The position numbers and the translations under genes are program-made. This document shows, piece after piece, positions 1 through 11,088 of a stretch of 64,000 nt of DNA. The first letter of the stretch is position 1. Each line of letters begins with the position of its first letter. The stretch is taken from the NCBI GenBank assembly GCA_013423325.1, contig BLJB01000150.1, positions 1 to 64,000 on the forward strand, written 5' to 3'. This stretch comes from Usnea hakonensis (lineage: Eukaryota > Ascomycota > Lecanoromycetes > Lecanorales > Parmeliaceae). The notes beneath the pieces were generated by a model. The model was not told the DNA's origin. It searched no databases and saw only the letters and a program-made list of their open reading frames with translations.

Positions 1-60
1 GGGTATATGTAGTAAAAGGGGGGGTACATGTAGTAAAAGGGGGGGTACACCTATCACGAC
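1..60. repeat. short G-rich tandem repeat at window edge
   Basis: About two and a half copies of a unit of roughly 22 bases, each with a G run followed by TACATGTAGTAAAAG, end just before position 50. The array starts at the window edge, so its full length is unknown. It lies about 140 bp upstream of the Iec3-like start codon. It could be a minisatellite or the end of a mobile element lying to the left. Confidence 0.6.
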
Positions 61-198
61 CCAATTAAAATGAGAGGTCCCCTCAATCAATTCCACCTTG
101 CTGGCTTTAGACCTGCTACCCACTAAATAGACCGACTTTTCGGAGAATTTTGCTCCTCTCTTCGAATTTACACCTACAGCGATTAATACGCAACTACG

Positions 199-1407
199 AT
201 GGCTTTTGCTACAGTGAACAACCAGGCTCCCCCCCCTTTAGCCAATGAGGAATCTAGCAGACCAAGTTACAAGTCATACAAGTACGCAGCTCAATTCAGC
301 CAACCTAGAAGGCTTGCACTGACTACCTCCCTAGGAAGAAATTTCTTAAATTAAGGCATAATTTTAAGGACAAGATGAGGGATAGCAACAGACTTTTCGA
401 CGAAGAACAGCATGCAATGAGACTAGCTCGCCGTCTCCAGGAGCAGAACGAGTACTATACACCCTCGGATAGCTCCAGAAACCCAATCGCTAAATCGCGT
501 TGCTCACAGTCAACTCCTTGACCTTCTGCTTGGCGTCAATGAATCCACCAAAGTCCTCCCCCACCTCCGCTACGACCTACGTTCCCCAACCCCAGACGCC
601 TCCGCTGTGCCAGCACTCGAACCCGACCTCTCTCCATACGGCCCCTCAGAGGTCGAAAGCGCCCGCGCCGCCCTTGAAGAAGCAAAACAAGATCTGTACA
701 CTGGCCAGATTATGCCGGCCGCTTTTAAAACCATTGAGGCTGAGCTTCAGGCCATCTTGAACCGCACAAATTCCCTCTCCAAAATGTCAAGAGTCCAGCA
801 TACAACCCTCGATATTGTCAGTGCGGAAGAAATGCCGAAGGATTTGCTGCAAGACGCACCAATAGGCTATATGACACCCATCCATGAGGATGAGTTCCTT
901 TCCGCACTTGATGCATATCTCGCAAACTTGCCTCCAGAAGCCCCATTGATGCTTCCGCGTCCTTTCAAACCCACAGACCGCGAGCGCGAGAAAGAAGCGC
1001 AGCTACGCAACCCCGTCTCTGTATACAACTGGCTTCGTGAGCATAGACCGAAAGTTTTCCTACAGGACCCTCGGCCAGAAGAAAAAGAGCCTGTACCCGA
1101 GAAAGTCCCTAGCGTTGCCGAGTCTGTAGTTCATAAGGCCTCTCCAAAACCTCCTTCCTCGAGCACCGCGAAACGGAGGTCTGCTGCTGTGCCGAAGCAG
1201 GAGGTAGAGCCCGAGGCCGAGATTCTGGATGATGAAGGCAATGTGATTGGAGGTGCTGGGATTGACGCGCCTGCACCAAAAAGTAAGAGGAAGAGAGATG
1301 ACGATGCATATAGGCCAAAGGGGGGGAGTAGTAAGTCAAGGAAGAGAGGCAAGGGAAGCAGCGGAACTGTGGTGAGGAAGACGGAGGGTGAGGAGGAAGC
1401 TTCCTGA
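199..1407 (+). CDS. INO80 chromatin-remodelling complex subunit, Iec3-like
   Basis: Exons 199..281, 335..451 and 510..1407 give 365 residues. Introns are 53 and 58 nt with GT-AG ends. The spliced N-terminus carries the basic helical stretch FKDKMRDSNRLFDEEQHAMR followed by LARRLQEQN-DQLLDLLL, which I recognise as the start of the fungal Ino80/Iec3 family. The middle has a PVSVYNWLREHRPKVF segment. The C-terminus is lysine/arginine-rich (KRKRDDD, KSRKRGKG), fitting nuclear localisation and DNA contact. The family is an accessory subunit of the INO80 remodeller, which moves nucleosomes and exchanges H2A.Z. The upstream exons are needed because the open frame from 510 has no good start and lacks the conserved head. 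It converges on the Trp-tRNA synthetase gene. Family assignment is from remembered similarity. Confidence 0.78.
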
Positions 1408-1740
1408 ACAGGCTTGCTGTGCTTGATCCACAGGATTTAATGAATGAGCGTGGTGTGGAAGCATGACTAAAAAGAGCCCACGAAAAAAATACGCAATAGC
1501 ATCGTTTAGACCCCTCGCCCAGGGTCCCATATGTTTTCGTGTCTTACGTGAAATCTTACTAGATTTACGTGTTCACGATAGGAAGCTCAAATCATAGGCA
1601 TCTAAGCAGGCTCAGTGACAGCAAACTATCTTCGCGGTCCGTCATCTGCGAAAAAAGGCGCCATGCTTTTCAAGGTGATAGCTATATGATGATAGCTACC
1701 AGCTTAACAAACACCAGCAACGTCTGGCTGGGTCATATTC
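1408..1740. other. convergent 3' intergenic region
   Basis: This separates the ends of two convergent genes and should hold both 3' UTRs. I see no coding signal, repeat or RNA gene in it. Confidence 0.5.
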
Positions 1741-3280
1741 TCAAGCCTGATCACTGTCCTGCAACCGCTGCATCTCACCGTCAATCAAGGCCAGCTCCTT
1801 TTCCAAAACCCTCTTACGCTCTTCCAGCATAAGCATTTGATCTTTTTTCAGGGGCATACTCCTGAACTTCAGCTGCCTCGGTCTCATGAATTCATCTCTG
1901 ATTTCCGGCGTAACAGCTTTCCGCCGTTCACGGAACGCAGCTACGTAAGTCTGGAGCTCCTTGATCGCTACAGCTTTCATTTCCCCACTCTGCATAAGCC
2001 CCTTCTCGTAACGTTCTTTTAAGGTCTCCAACTCCTCATCTGATTCGAGGAAGAATGTCAGGTACTGGTACGGTACATCAACGGCAGTTCTACCGCCTAT
2101 CTGCTCTTGAAGTTCACGGGTATCTTGCCCGCCAGAGAACGCCTTTCCGACTTTCTTCTTAATCTGATTATCGGTATCATTGAGGTAGATGCTGGATTCT
2201 GTATCGGATGCTGACATCTTGGACTCGCTACCACGTAAAGAGGGCAGAAAAACTGTATGGATCAACGCTGGTTTGACTAGACCTAGGCGTGGTGCGTTGT
2301 CGCGGCATTGACGGAAATAGGGATCTTGATCTATTGCGCAAGGGATGAGGCACGGAATCTTGGGGACTGTTTTGGGATTTGAGCCGAAAATGAAGGGGAA
2401 AGAGGTTGCAAAAGATGTAGCTGATTGGGTTGCTGGGAAAGCGAATTCGAGTATATTGTTGCTGTTGACATGGTAAGCAATGGATCGCGCGGCATTCTGA
2501 AGGACATTACGCCACGGAAACGACATACGTATCATTAAATCCAAACGTCCCTCGTATCTGATTGTTGGTCGTCTTCTTGCCAATCTCAAGTATATTGTGG
2601 CCGAATGCCGCCCCATTCCCGCCATATATGAAGTCGGTGTCCACAAATATGAATGTTTTCGCCGGGTCGAAACCTATTGCTATTATATCCAAAGCATTCT
2701 CTAGAGCGAAATGTCGGCATTCCTTGAGTGATAGTTTTGGTGAGTGGACAAACTTCTCGTCATCGGTAAGCATAATGATTAGTGGTACGTTGAAAGCTTC
2801 TTGTAGATATCTACCATTCGAGAGATTAGTAGCTGTCTCATGAATACATGGAGGGAGAGTGACCACGAACTTGGTAAATTCGAAGGGTATTGAGTGGCCT
2901 ACATGCATGCTACCACTGGACGGACCCCGCCCAGTGTACAGGAAGAAGGGAATGTCCTTCTCGTATTTGTCCAGTATCAGATTGAGATCTCTATGACTGA
3001 ACACCAATCCCCGGCGCAACAACCTGTGTGGTGGTTTTCCAGTAAGTGTTTCCAGCCGCTCAAGCATCGATTTATCAATTCTTTGCGAGCCAAACTGATC
3101 AATCAACTTGTCATAGTCTATTGCAACGGCTTTGCCATGCTCGTCAACTCCTCCCGAAACATCGAAAGGAGTGATTATTTGCTCTTTGGTTTTGGGTTCT
3201 TGAGAAACTTGTGCCAATGAAAGAGCATTCAATGCTGGTGGCTGCCCAAGTTCGTCTGGAACATCTGATACTGTTGCCAT
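1741..3280 (-). CDS. WRS1: tryptophanyl-tRNA synthetase, cytoplasmic
   Basis: Complement of 1741..2461, 2529..2810 and 2871..3280 gives 470 residues. This class Ic aminoacyl-tRNA synthetase charges tRNA-Trp in the cytosol. The HIGH motif appears as HVGH (126-129) and the KMSKS loop as KMSAS (312-316), the form usual in eukaryotic TrpRS. The stretch CLIPCAIDQDPYFR is the tryptophan/AMP pocket. The 60-nt intron (2811..2870, donor GTTCGT) and 67-nt intron (2462..2528) restore FTKYLQEAF and GFNDTNNILEF. The first intron is a multiple of three and lacks a stop, so an unspliced message stays in frame. The start at 3280 is preferred over an in-frame ATG at 3352 because fungal homologues begin with a short acidic leader. 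It is divergent from the PRELI gene with a 221-bp shared promoter. Confidence 0.95.
2811..2870 (-). other. in-frame stopless 60-nt intron of WRS1
   Basis: The donor is GTTCGT and the acceptor GGTAG, in phase 2. Removal joins AA with A to give Lys and restores FTK-YLQEAF. If retained it inserts 20 residues into the Rossmann fold between HVGH and the next strand, without a frameshift. Confidence 0.75.
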
Positions 3281-3501
3281 TGTAAGCAATCGGTCGAGCA
3301 AAAGGACCGGCGAGAGCTGTGGGCAGTGTTTGACTTTGATGGTATTGGTCAATTGTCAGTGATCTGAATCACACACCGGCGTTTGCGGAGGCCGATTCCC
3401 CGCACTAGCGCAGTCTATCCTTGGCTCACTCGACGAGTTGACTTGAATAGCTTCATCGTTTGCCATGAAAAGTCTCTCGTCTTCAAACCACCAGTCAAAA
3501 T

Positions 3502-4323
3502 ATGGTCAAGTTCTACGAAAGCTCCTTCAGCTATGACTACCCTTTTCCCGCCGTGAGCCTTGCGTACTTTCTCCGATACCCGAACCCTTACGCAACTCAC
3601 GTGCAATCCACCGATGTCATCGACCGTCATTTCGACCCATCAACAAAACGTCTCAGCACTACGCGATTACATCTCAAAAAGTCAAAACTACCTCCCACGG
3701 TGCTGAAGCTGTTACCAAAAGGCATTCTGGGTTCGAGTGCCGATGCTGGACAAAGCTACGTGCTCGAGAAAAGCGTCATCGACGTCAAGGAGGGATGGAT
3801 GAAGACAGAGTCAAGGAATTTAGAGTGGACGGGTATACTGAGTGTCATTGAGAAACAAGTGTTCAGGAGGCCATCTTCGGGGATTGCAAGTCCAGAAAGT
3901 TCAAAGGTGGATTTAGTGGAGAGCACGAAAGGCGAGGGAACCGATGTGACAACGACGGTCACCCTCTTATCACGCTTTGGACAAGCGAAGGTGCTGAGAA
4001 AGAAAGGGGAAGTTGGCGCAACGACTCCAATGCCAGTATCAGATTCTGACGAGGAAGCTCCGCCAAGGAAGGGTTTTTTCTCTTCGTGGTCGACCTCGTC
4101 GCTTCAGCGCAGTATCGAGATGATTGGCTTGAGGAGAACAAGGGAGGCATCAGGAAAAAGTAATGAAGGCATGAAAGTCGTTCTGGAACGGCTTCGTCGT
4201 GGTGGCCTCGGCCGGGTCCTTGAAGGCATGCAGGAAGACCGGCAGAGGGCATTCGGACAAGACCCTGGGTTAACGTTCAAACGGGTATGGCGACAGGAAC
4301 AAGACACGAATGGCAAGAGCTAG
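3502..4323 (+). CDS. PRELI/MSF1-domain mitochondrial lipid-transfer protein (UPS family)
   Basis: A single exon of 273 residues. Residues 1-175 match the PRELI/MSF1 pattern: an opening MVKFYESSFSYDYPF, then YPNPYATHVQSTDVIDR, and later NLEWTGILSVIEKQVF. Ups1/Ups2-type proteins pair with Mdm35 in the mitochondrial intermembrane space and shuttle phosphatidic acid or phosphatidylserine between membranes. The remainder (about 190-273) is charged and likely flexible, with an acidic DSDEEAPP patch and an Arg-rich C-terminus longer than in yeast Ups1. Which of the Ups1, 2 or 3 classes it belongs to cannot be settled by eye. It shares a divergent promoter with WRS1. Confidence 0.88.
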   Translation: MVKFYESSFSYDYPFPAVSLAYFLRYPNPYATHVQSTDVIDRHFDPSTKRLSTTRLHLKKSKLPPTVLKLLPKGILGSSADAGQSYVLEKSVIDVKEGWMKTESRNLEWTGILSVIEKQVFRRPSSGIASPESSKVDLVESTKGEGTDVTTTVTLLSRFGQAKVLRKKGEVGATTPMPVSDSDEEAPPRKGFFSSWSTSSLQRSIEMIGLRRTREASGKSNEGMKVVLERLRRGGLGRVLEGMQEDRQRAFGQDPGLTFKRVWRQEQDTNGKS

Positions 4324-5745
4324 TCTAGATCGATGAAGACCGTCAGCATCGCGGCACAGGAGTGCGAGGAGTCGGGGAAATGCTCGGGCTTTATATTCAA
4401 TAATGTGTTGTAAAAATCTAAATTAGGTTGCATTGATAGCAGCATATCTCCGTCTCACAACCAACAGCATGCGCATTTATGAGCAGATTCCTTGATGATA
4501 GGGAAACAGATGAGGGATCCTAACGAATGTAAACTCTTCTCTTGATGCTTCGGCTAAAGTACTCCGTAACTCGGTATTGGTGAATTCAAAGAGCATCTGG
4601 AACCGAGGACTTATAATTACCCGTCACCGCCGCACCGGTCGCTGCACAAGACTAAAAGTTTCATTCAGGGTCCTTGAAACAGGTCCACTTTGCAATTCCC
4701 AATTCCCACTTCCCACTTCCCAGCTACAAAAACCGGAAGACCCGCCACCGTATTTATTCGGATATGAGGAGGCTGAGGCTGTCAAAGAAGAGCAAAGGAT
4801 GCCGAGTTCCTCCTGGATAGCAGATACTCCCACTTCCGGAGAGGTGGCAGGAATAATTACACCCACACGACCCACTTTCACTTTCGCCCGTCAGCGCTGG
4901 ATATGCAGCCAATAAACGAAGCCAATCATCGTCATCCTCTAGCCGCTGTTGGCCGCCCTTGCAATTTTCTAAAAGCATACGCGCGGAACTCTCGCGAACC
5001 CTCAATGGGCCGGATCGTCGACGTGACAGTAGCTGCATAAAGTACAATGTTTGACTCCTAACCATGTCACCCTACCGAAAAATTTCAATGGATCTCATGC
5101 TATGTTTCTATCTATGGGCCGCTCTCCCCCGTTGGCCTTCCGTTTTGAGCCTCGCTCTTAACTCAGTCAAGGGACGGCTTCCATCAACCTTAGCTCCATG
5201 AAGCTTGGACCCCGTTTCCTATGTCGGCTACTACTGCATACGACATCTGCTAAACCGCAAACACTCCATCTGCAAATATCTTGGGATCCACCTTTGTTCC
5301 TTGGCGGCCCTGAAATAGAATTGCATGAGGGGAAATGAACCATCATGCAGGCTTTCCGAGTCCAAGGGATTGTAACCCTTGCTCTATCGATTGCAAGCGC
5401 TGGATCATACCAAAGTCTAGTTCATCAAGTCGGTTTCAAACCCCAAGGTACATATGAGTACTCCGTACATAACATGCAAATGTCCCCAATTTCTGAGTAT
5501 ATACTTCAGGATCCCACATTGCCAGCACGTTCAGTGTTTCTTTAGGTCTTGATGCATGTTCGTCATTGCCAGTGGGGGCCACGGTTTATATAATTTCTCT
5601 TGCATTAATCGGGTACATTTGATTTGAACGAGGCTGGGTCACTTCAATAACCCCAGCCTTCCAAAACCTTTACGATACATCCTTCGTCTTTCATACAATT
5701 CGGATTGCAATTTCTTATCAAAAGTGTCACGAGAGATTCGACACT
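4324..5745. other. intergenic region, no gene seen
   Basis: About 1.4 kb with only short unsupported frames. It should contain the 3' UTR of the PRELI gene and the promoter of the DUF3455 gene. A TATA-like box lies near its right end. Confidence 0.5.
5583..5592 (+). promoter_or_regulatory. TATA-like box of the DUF3455 gene
   Basis: The sequence TTTATATAAT lies about 155 bp upstream of the start codon at 5746, in a CT-rich leader typical of highly expressed fungal genes. Assignment rests on motif and position only. Confidence 0.4.
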
Positions 5746-6587
5746 ATGGTGCCTTCTCGTCTTCGGTGCCTCGCACCATTCATGGCATGTTTCCTCGTTC
5801 TAGCCTCGACCATCGAAGCTCGTCCCTCGAACTTCAAAGTATTGCCAAACATACCTCAGAAATGGCCAAGAAGCGAAGAAAGTCCATCAGGCTACAGTGT
5901 ACCTCTCTCAAATGGTACGTTTTGACCGATACCATCGAGGTATTCATCAATCAGTCTGCTGTAATTGAGACTCAGCAATCGCCATCTTTTCAATGATTCT
6001 TTCTGCCAACATGGTTATATACTAATTCCTTTCTCCTTTCAGGCACCCAAGCACTCCCAACCCCAAATGGTACCCTTAAATTCATAACCATCGGCCGCGG
6101 CACCCAAAATTACACTTGTACCTCGGCCTCGCCCAGCCCTGTTCTCGTCGGCGCCAACGCTGTTCTCCTTGACGCTTCACCACTCCTCCCTCTACTGCCG
6201 CCGGGCGAAGGAACTGCAGTCTTAGATCTCCTACCCCGCTATGTCATCGACTTTAGTTTCGCTGCGATTGAAGCATCAAAGATTCCGAAGCTCGGCAAAC
6301 ACTATTTCGACGCAAAAGGAGTTCCAACCTTCGATCTTGGTAGCAATGGCTTATTGAAGTCCAAAGGTGTTGGAGATGTTGCTGCTCCAGCGAATGCGAG
6401 TGCAGGCCCCTTTGATCAGGGATATGGAGCTGTGGATTGGAAGTCACTGAGTGATGCTGGGGGTAGTGTGGGGTTGACAGCGGTGTATCGGGTTGAGGTT
6501 GCTGGAGGAAAAGCACCACCAAGCTGTGTTGGCGTGTCAGCGCCGATTTATATCGATTATTCGGCTCTATACTGGTTTTATGATTGA
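5746..6587 (+). CDS. secreted DUF3455 domain protein
   Basis: Exons 5746..5914 and 6043..6587 encode 237 residues. The 128-nt intron has a GTACGT donor, a TACTAAT branch-like site and a CTTTCAG acceptor. A hydrophobic signal peptide (about 1-24, ending in TIEA) is followed by a mature region with FITIGRGTQNYTC and FDLGSNGLLKSKG, the pattern of DUF3455 proteins of ascomycetes. Several N-glycosylation sequons (NGT, NYT, NAS) fit secretion. The C-terminus has CVGVSAPIYIDYSALYWFYD. The molecular role of the family is unknown; some members carry a misleading malate-dehydrogenase label. The start was chosen because it gives the signal peptide and the spliced frame. Confidence 0.85.
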
Positions 6588-7273
6588 TGAAGTACTTTGA
6601 ACATGTTTTCGGTATGTATAGCTACGCGCGATCGCACTGGGATTTGGTGCTAAACTTCTCATTAGGTGCATTTCCGTGCGGAGGGATATTTCTTAATCCC
6701 TTGCGAAGTGCTGACATGGGTCTGCATCGATCTTCTGTGGCTTGCAAAATTTCGGGGTTTCCTGCAGGCACCGTGTTTTGCATTATAGTACTGTAAATAT
6801 TTGGAGAAATGATACCCCGACGACGCTCGTTTAGACACATGTATGCTGGACGAATTGAACAAATTTTATTGCCAGAGTATCCAGGCTGCTTGCTTTTACA
6901 ATTGCGTGCCACGACGTATACTCCTATTTCGACCTCTCAGTCTAAGATGCTGATGAACATGAAATAGAATAATTCCCCACATAGAGTTGTGCGCATAGAG
7001 CGAAACAGCGTCGTTACCAGAATAGTGGCCTCATAAAGTAGTGAAAGCCAAAATAATATATATTCAGATGCCTACTCACCACCCACTCTGCAACTTGGTT
7101 TGCTGACAGCCCGAGGGGCCGATCTCGCAGGCGCTAGTAAACCGCCGTGGGAACCCTGCAAGAATATTTTTGTCTTAAGCGATTCTCACCGTGCTCTGAT
7201 TGAAACAATAACCAGCACTGCACTCCTCGAAATCTATGTTTGAGTGTCTACGAATTACCCCGATCTACTAGTC
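6588..7273. other. intergenic region, no gene seen
   Basis: About 690 bp between two plus-strand genes, with the promoter of ILV5 at the right. No recognisable element was found, and I saw no clear Gcn4/CpcA TGACTCA site. Confidence 0.45.
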
Positions 7274-8764
7274 ATGGCCTCACGCAGCTTCAGTCGCACT
7301 TTGCGATCTCCCCTCTCTCATCAATTGACTTCGCCAGTCGTACGACGCCGAACCCTCGTCTCAGCCTCACAGCATACCCGTGCGAGGCCTGCAGCACATT
7401 TGAAACCTGCTGTCGGCAGAATCGTACAGCAAACTAGAGGCCTGAAGACCATTGACTTTGCAGGAACCAAAGAAACAGTCTATGGTAATCTCATTCTAGG
7501 AAAATTGCGCAGCATCAAGCTAACAACTCCTCAGAGCGGGAAGACTGGCCAAGGGAAAAACTTCTGGTAAGTCAAACTCGAACGAATTCTGAGTGCAGGT
7601 CAACTAACGGCAATGGCAGGACTATTTCAAGAATGATACCCTCGCCCTCATCGGTTACGGATCGCAAGGCCACGGACAAGGCCTTAACCTACGCGACAAT
7701 GGTCTGAACGTTATCATTGGTGTTCGGAAAAACGGCGCTTCTTGGAATGAAGCCCAGCAGGATGGCTGGATCCCGGGAACAAATTTATTCGATGTGGACG
7801 AAGCTATCTCAAGAGGAACAATTGTCATGAACCTGTTGAGCGATGCTGCGCAGAGTGAGACATGGCCCGCAATCAAGCCCCAATTGACTAAAGGCAAGGT
7901 ACGTCGAGTTGCTGTCTGGCGACAGGTCAACATTTGCTAAAGCTGTCTCAGACGTTATATTTTTCTCACGGTTTCTCCCCAGTCTTCAAGGATCTGACCA
8001 AAGTCGATGTGCCCACGGATATCGATGGTAAGTACATTTGTCTAGCTGACACTGACCGCCTTTAATTCTACTAATTCTACGCGCCTCCAGTCATCCTCGT
8101 TGCACCCAAAGGTTCTGGACGGACTGTCCGCACTCTCTTTCGCGAAGGTCGTGGCATCAATTCCTCAGTTGCAATCTACCAGGATGTTACTGGCAAGGCA
8201 GAAGAGAAAGCCATTGCTCTGGGCGTTGCTGTTGGCAGTGGGTACCTATACAAGACAACCTTTGAGAAGGAAGTCTACTCGGATCTCTACGGGGAGCGAG
8301 GATGTCTGATGGGCGGGATCCACGGCATGTTCCTCGCACAATACGAAGTTCTACGAGAGCGCGGTCATAGCCCCAGCGAGGCTTTCAATGAGACCGTTGA
8401 GGAAGCCACACAAAGTCTCTACCCACTGATTGGTGCCAACGGCATGGATTGGATGTACGCAGCTTGCTCAACTACGGCAAGACGGGGCGCAATTGACTGG
8501 AGTGGGCGATTCAAGGACACTTTGAAACCCGTCTTCAATGATCTTTATGACAGCGTCAAGGATGGCAAAGAGACTCAAAGATCGCTGGACTTCAACTCGC
8601 AAGCCGACTATCGCGAGCGATATGAGAAGGAAATGCAGGAGATCAGGGATTTGGAGATATGGCGTGCTGGGAAAGCTGTCAGGTAACCTTGCCGTCTGCT
8701 GTGCTTCAGCTAACATGCGCTGACTTTGTGGTGCAGGACACTTCGTCCAGAGAATCAAATTTAG
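7274..8764 (+). CDS. ILV5: ketol-acid reductoisomerase, mitochondrial
   Basis: Six exons (7274..7484, 7535..7566, 7620..7898, 7952..8027, 8091..8682, 8737..8764) encode 405 residues; the five introns are 50-63 nt. The enzyme performs the NADPH- and Mg-dependent isomerisation and reduction of acetohydroxyacids, the second common step of valine and isoleucine synthesis. The first ~55 residues form an Arg/Ser-rich mitochondrial presequence, then VKTIDFAGTKETVY-type sequence (here LKTIDFAGTKETVY). The Rossmann glycine motif is LIGYGSQGHGQGLNLRDNG. Domain two has YGERGCLMGGIHGMFLAQYE, carrying the metal and substrate acids, and ends in SGRFKDTLKPVF. The 32-nt second exon (EREDWPREKLL) is easily missed. 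Yeast Ilv5 also stabilises mtDNA. A PLP threonine dehydratase-like gene follows 282 bp downstream. Confidence 0.96.
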
Positions 8765-9046
8765 ATTCATGTGTTCAATCCAGGAATGAAGCGTTTGATC
8801 TCTCTGTACAGTATGATACCAAGCGCATGTTCAAAGCAAGGCCGGAAAAGTTACCTTTAAGCGGATCGGCCGATGATCGGCCCTCGCACGAGGGTCGGTG
8901 ACACAAGTCTCTGCCAATAGTCTCATCCTTTTATAGTTTCATGTCGACTACATCGCCGTTAATTCACAACATACAGTCTCACTGACAAGAGAAAAAAGCG
9001 ATACCTGAGCTAAGTACCCTAACGATCAATCCACGGTCTACACACT

Positions 9047-10373
9047 ATGGCCGAGCTTTCTAGAACATTACCCTTGAAACCCTCCTCCGTGCAGTCCGCC
9101 CATGAGCGCATAAGAGAGCACATCAAGCTCACCCCTGTTGTTGACTCTTCGACCCTCTCTAGTCTTGCATCTACTCCGCAGCCATCAGAAGCTCTGATAG
9201 GTACACCCTTCGAAGGGCACAAGCCAGCGCACCCTAGAATGAACTTCTTCTTCAAATGTGAGAACTACCAACACACTGGGGCCTTCAAGGTTAGAGGGGC
9301 CTTCCATGCACTGTCTCGATTGACCGAGAAGGAGCTGGCAAGGGGCGTGGTGACGCATAGCTCTGGTAAGGAGTGCTGCTACGACCAAGGTGATGACTAA
9401 GGGTAGTCTTGCAGGCAACCACGCACAAGCCCTTGCTCTAGCAGCGCGCACCTATGGTATCACTGCCCACATAGTGATGCCTTCCATATCCACCCCCTCG
9501 AAGATTGCAGCAACTCAAGGATACGGCGCAAAAGTCTACTTCAGCGGCAGTACATCTGATGAGCGGGAGGCAGTCGTGAGGGATGTTATCAAAGACACTG
9601 GTGCCGTGCTCGTGCCGCCTTATGATCATCCAGACATCATACTTGGGCAGGGTACAATGGCATTGGAGCTTGAGGAGCAAGCAAAAGAATTGATAAGCAA
9701 GAACCCAGCATTGAGTGTGCACCATAAAGGAAAGCAAGGTATAGAAAATGGTCATAGAGATGAAAGCAACCACATCAACGGTGCACATGCATCTTCATTC
9801 ATACCAGCACCTGGGCATCTTGATGCGGTCATTGCCCCTATCGGAGGTGGTGGGATGCTTTCAGGAATCGCCACCGCTCTACACGGTACAGGGACCTATG
9901 TCTTCGGCGCCGAACCCTCATTCGAAGGCGCCGATGACGCTCGCCGCGGCCTGGCGACTAACAAACGCATCCCCACGGTCAAAACCCTCACCATAGCCGA
10001 CGGGTTGCGAACACCTGTCGGCGAAATCCCCTGGACCATCATCTCAGATCAAACAAAGGTGCGCGGTATATACGCAGTCACGGAAGAGCAGATCTTACAA
10101 GCGATGCGGTTGGTGCTAGAGAGGATGAAGGTGTTTGTGGAACCGAGTGCCGTGGTGGGATTGGCGGTTGCGTTGTACGATGAAGAGTTCAGGAGTTTGG
10201 TGGAGAGGGAGGGTGGGGAGGAGGGATGGGATGTTGGGGTTGTGTTGAGTGGGGGGAATACGACTGTGGAGGCTATTTCGAAGATGTTTGCTGTGTCTGA
10301 GGAGAAAGGGGAGAGGATGGAGGGGAAATTGGGGGGGCGAGGAGAGAGGGTTGCGGAGAATGTTGCTGGGTAG
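9047..10373 (+). CDS. PLP-dependent threonine dehydratase / serine racemase-like enzyme
   Basis: Exons 9047..9365 and 9415..10373 (49-nt intron) give 425 residues. It is a fold-type II PLP enzyme. Lys81 in TGAFKVRG is the likely Schiff-base lysine, and the phosphate-binding glycine loop is GGGGMLSG. Spliced SSGNHAQALALAA is the family's substrate-binding loop. A ~40-residue polar insert (around KNPALSVHHKGKQGIENGH) separates the small and large domain strands and is absent from bacterial relatives. There is no C-terminal ACT-like regulatory domain and no clear mitochondrial presequence, so a catabolic threonine/serine dehydratase or serine racemase (Sry1-like) fits better than biosynthetic Ilv1. 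The last 180 bp are strongly G-rich on the coding strand and encode a low-complexity tail. Confidence 0.88.
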
Positions 10374-11088
10374 TAGGTACGGTATAGGCTCCGAATGATG
10401 ATAGTGCAACTGAATGAGGGAAATAGACACCAGATACAATGTTTATGTCTCTATATGCATCCCGCAACTCCTCTGCCATGCAAACAGATCAAGTGAAGTC
10501 TACGGAGCACATCCAAAGGAATTGGCCCACCGACCATGTTTTACCAGCTCCCTTCAACCTCCTCGCTCCTCCCTCCTCCCTGAAAGGCTTCTTCTCCAAG
10601 ACCTGGCACGAGACCGCAGTCCCACTGAATGAAAAAAGGATGATCATCAAGCCTTAGCATCGACCGGCAGCAGTGTTCGGCCAACAACACAACGTAACGT
10701 GCTTCCTCCAAGCAAGCCTGAACGGGAACCATCACAAGTGTTCAAAGAATACATATGAGACAAATGACTGGTGAACGCATGGAACACCTTTCAGCGATCA
10801 AACAAAAAAAAAAAAACCCCAGATACTTCGTGTGATCTAAGCCAAAGTGGCAAAGGAAGCTGGGTAAGAAAAGAAGAAAAGGGAAGTTAGGAGAGAGTAT
10901 TTACATAGCAATGAGGAGTGTAGGCTAAGTGATGTGTGTGGTGACTCGAAGAAAATTGAGTCATTTTGCTAAGATCTAGGCGGCGATATCGTTGCCTACA
11001 ATCGTGGCCCCGGGCATCGCCAGGACGCTCTGAACTCTCCTGTCCGCGCCTCACCCGAGCTTCTCGCCAACATTTTTTTTCCGCATAT
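10374..11088. other. convergent intergenic region
   Basis: This lies between the ends of convergent genes. It holds an A13 run near 10803 and otherwise no gene or repeat that I can support. Confidence 0.45.

Noticed and set aside
10957..10963. TGAGTCA (Gcn4/AP-1-like) site
   Set aside because: It lies between the 3' ends of two convergent genes, not in a promoter.
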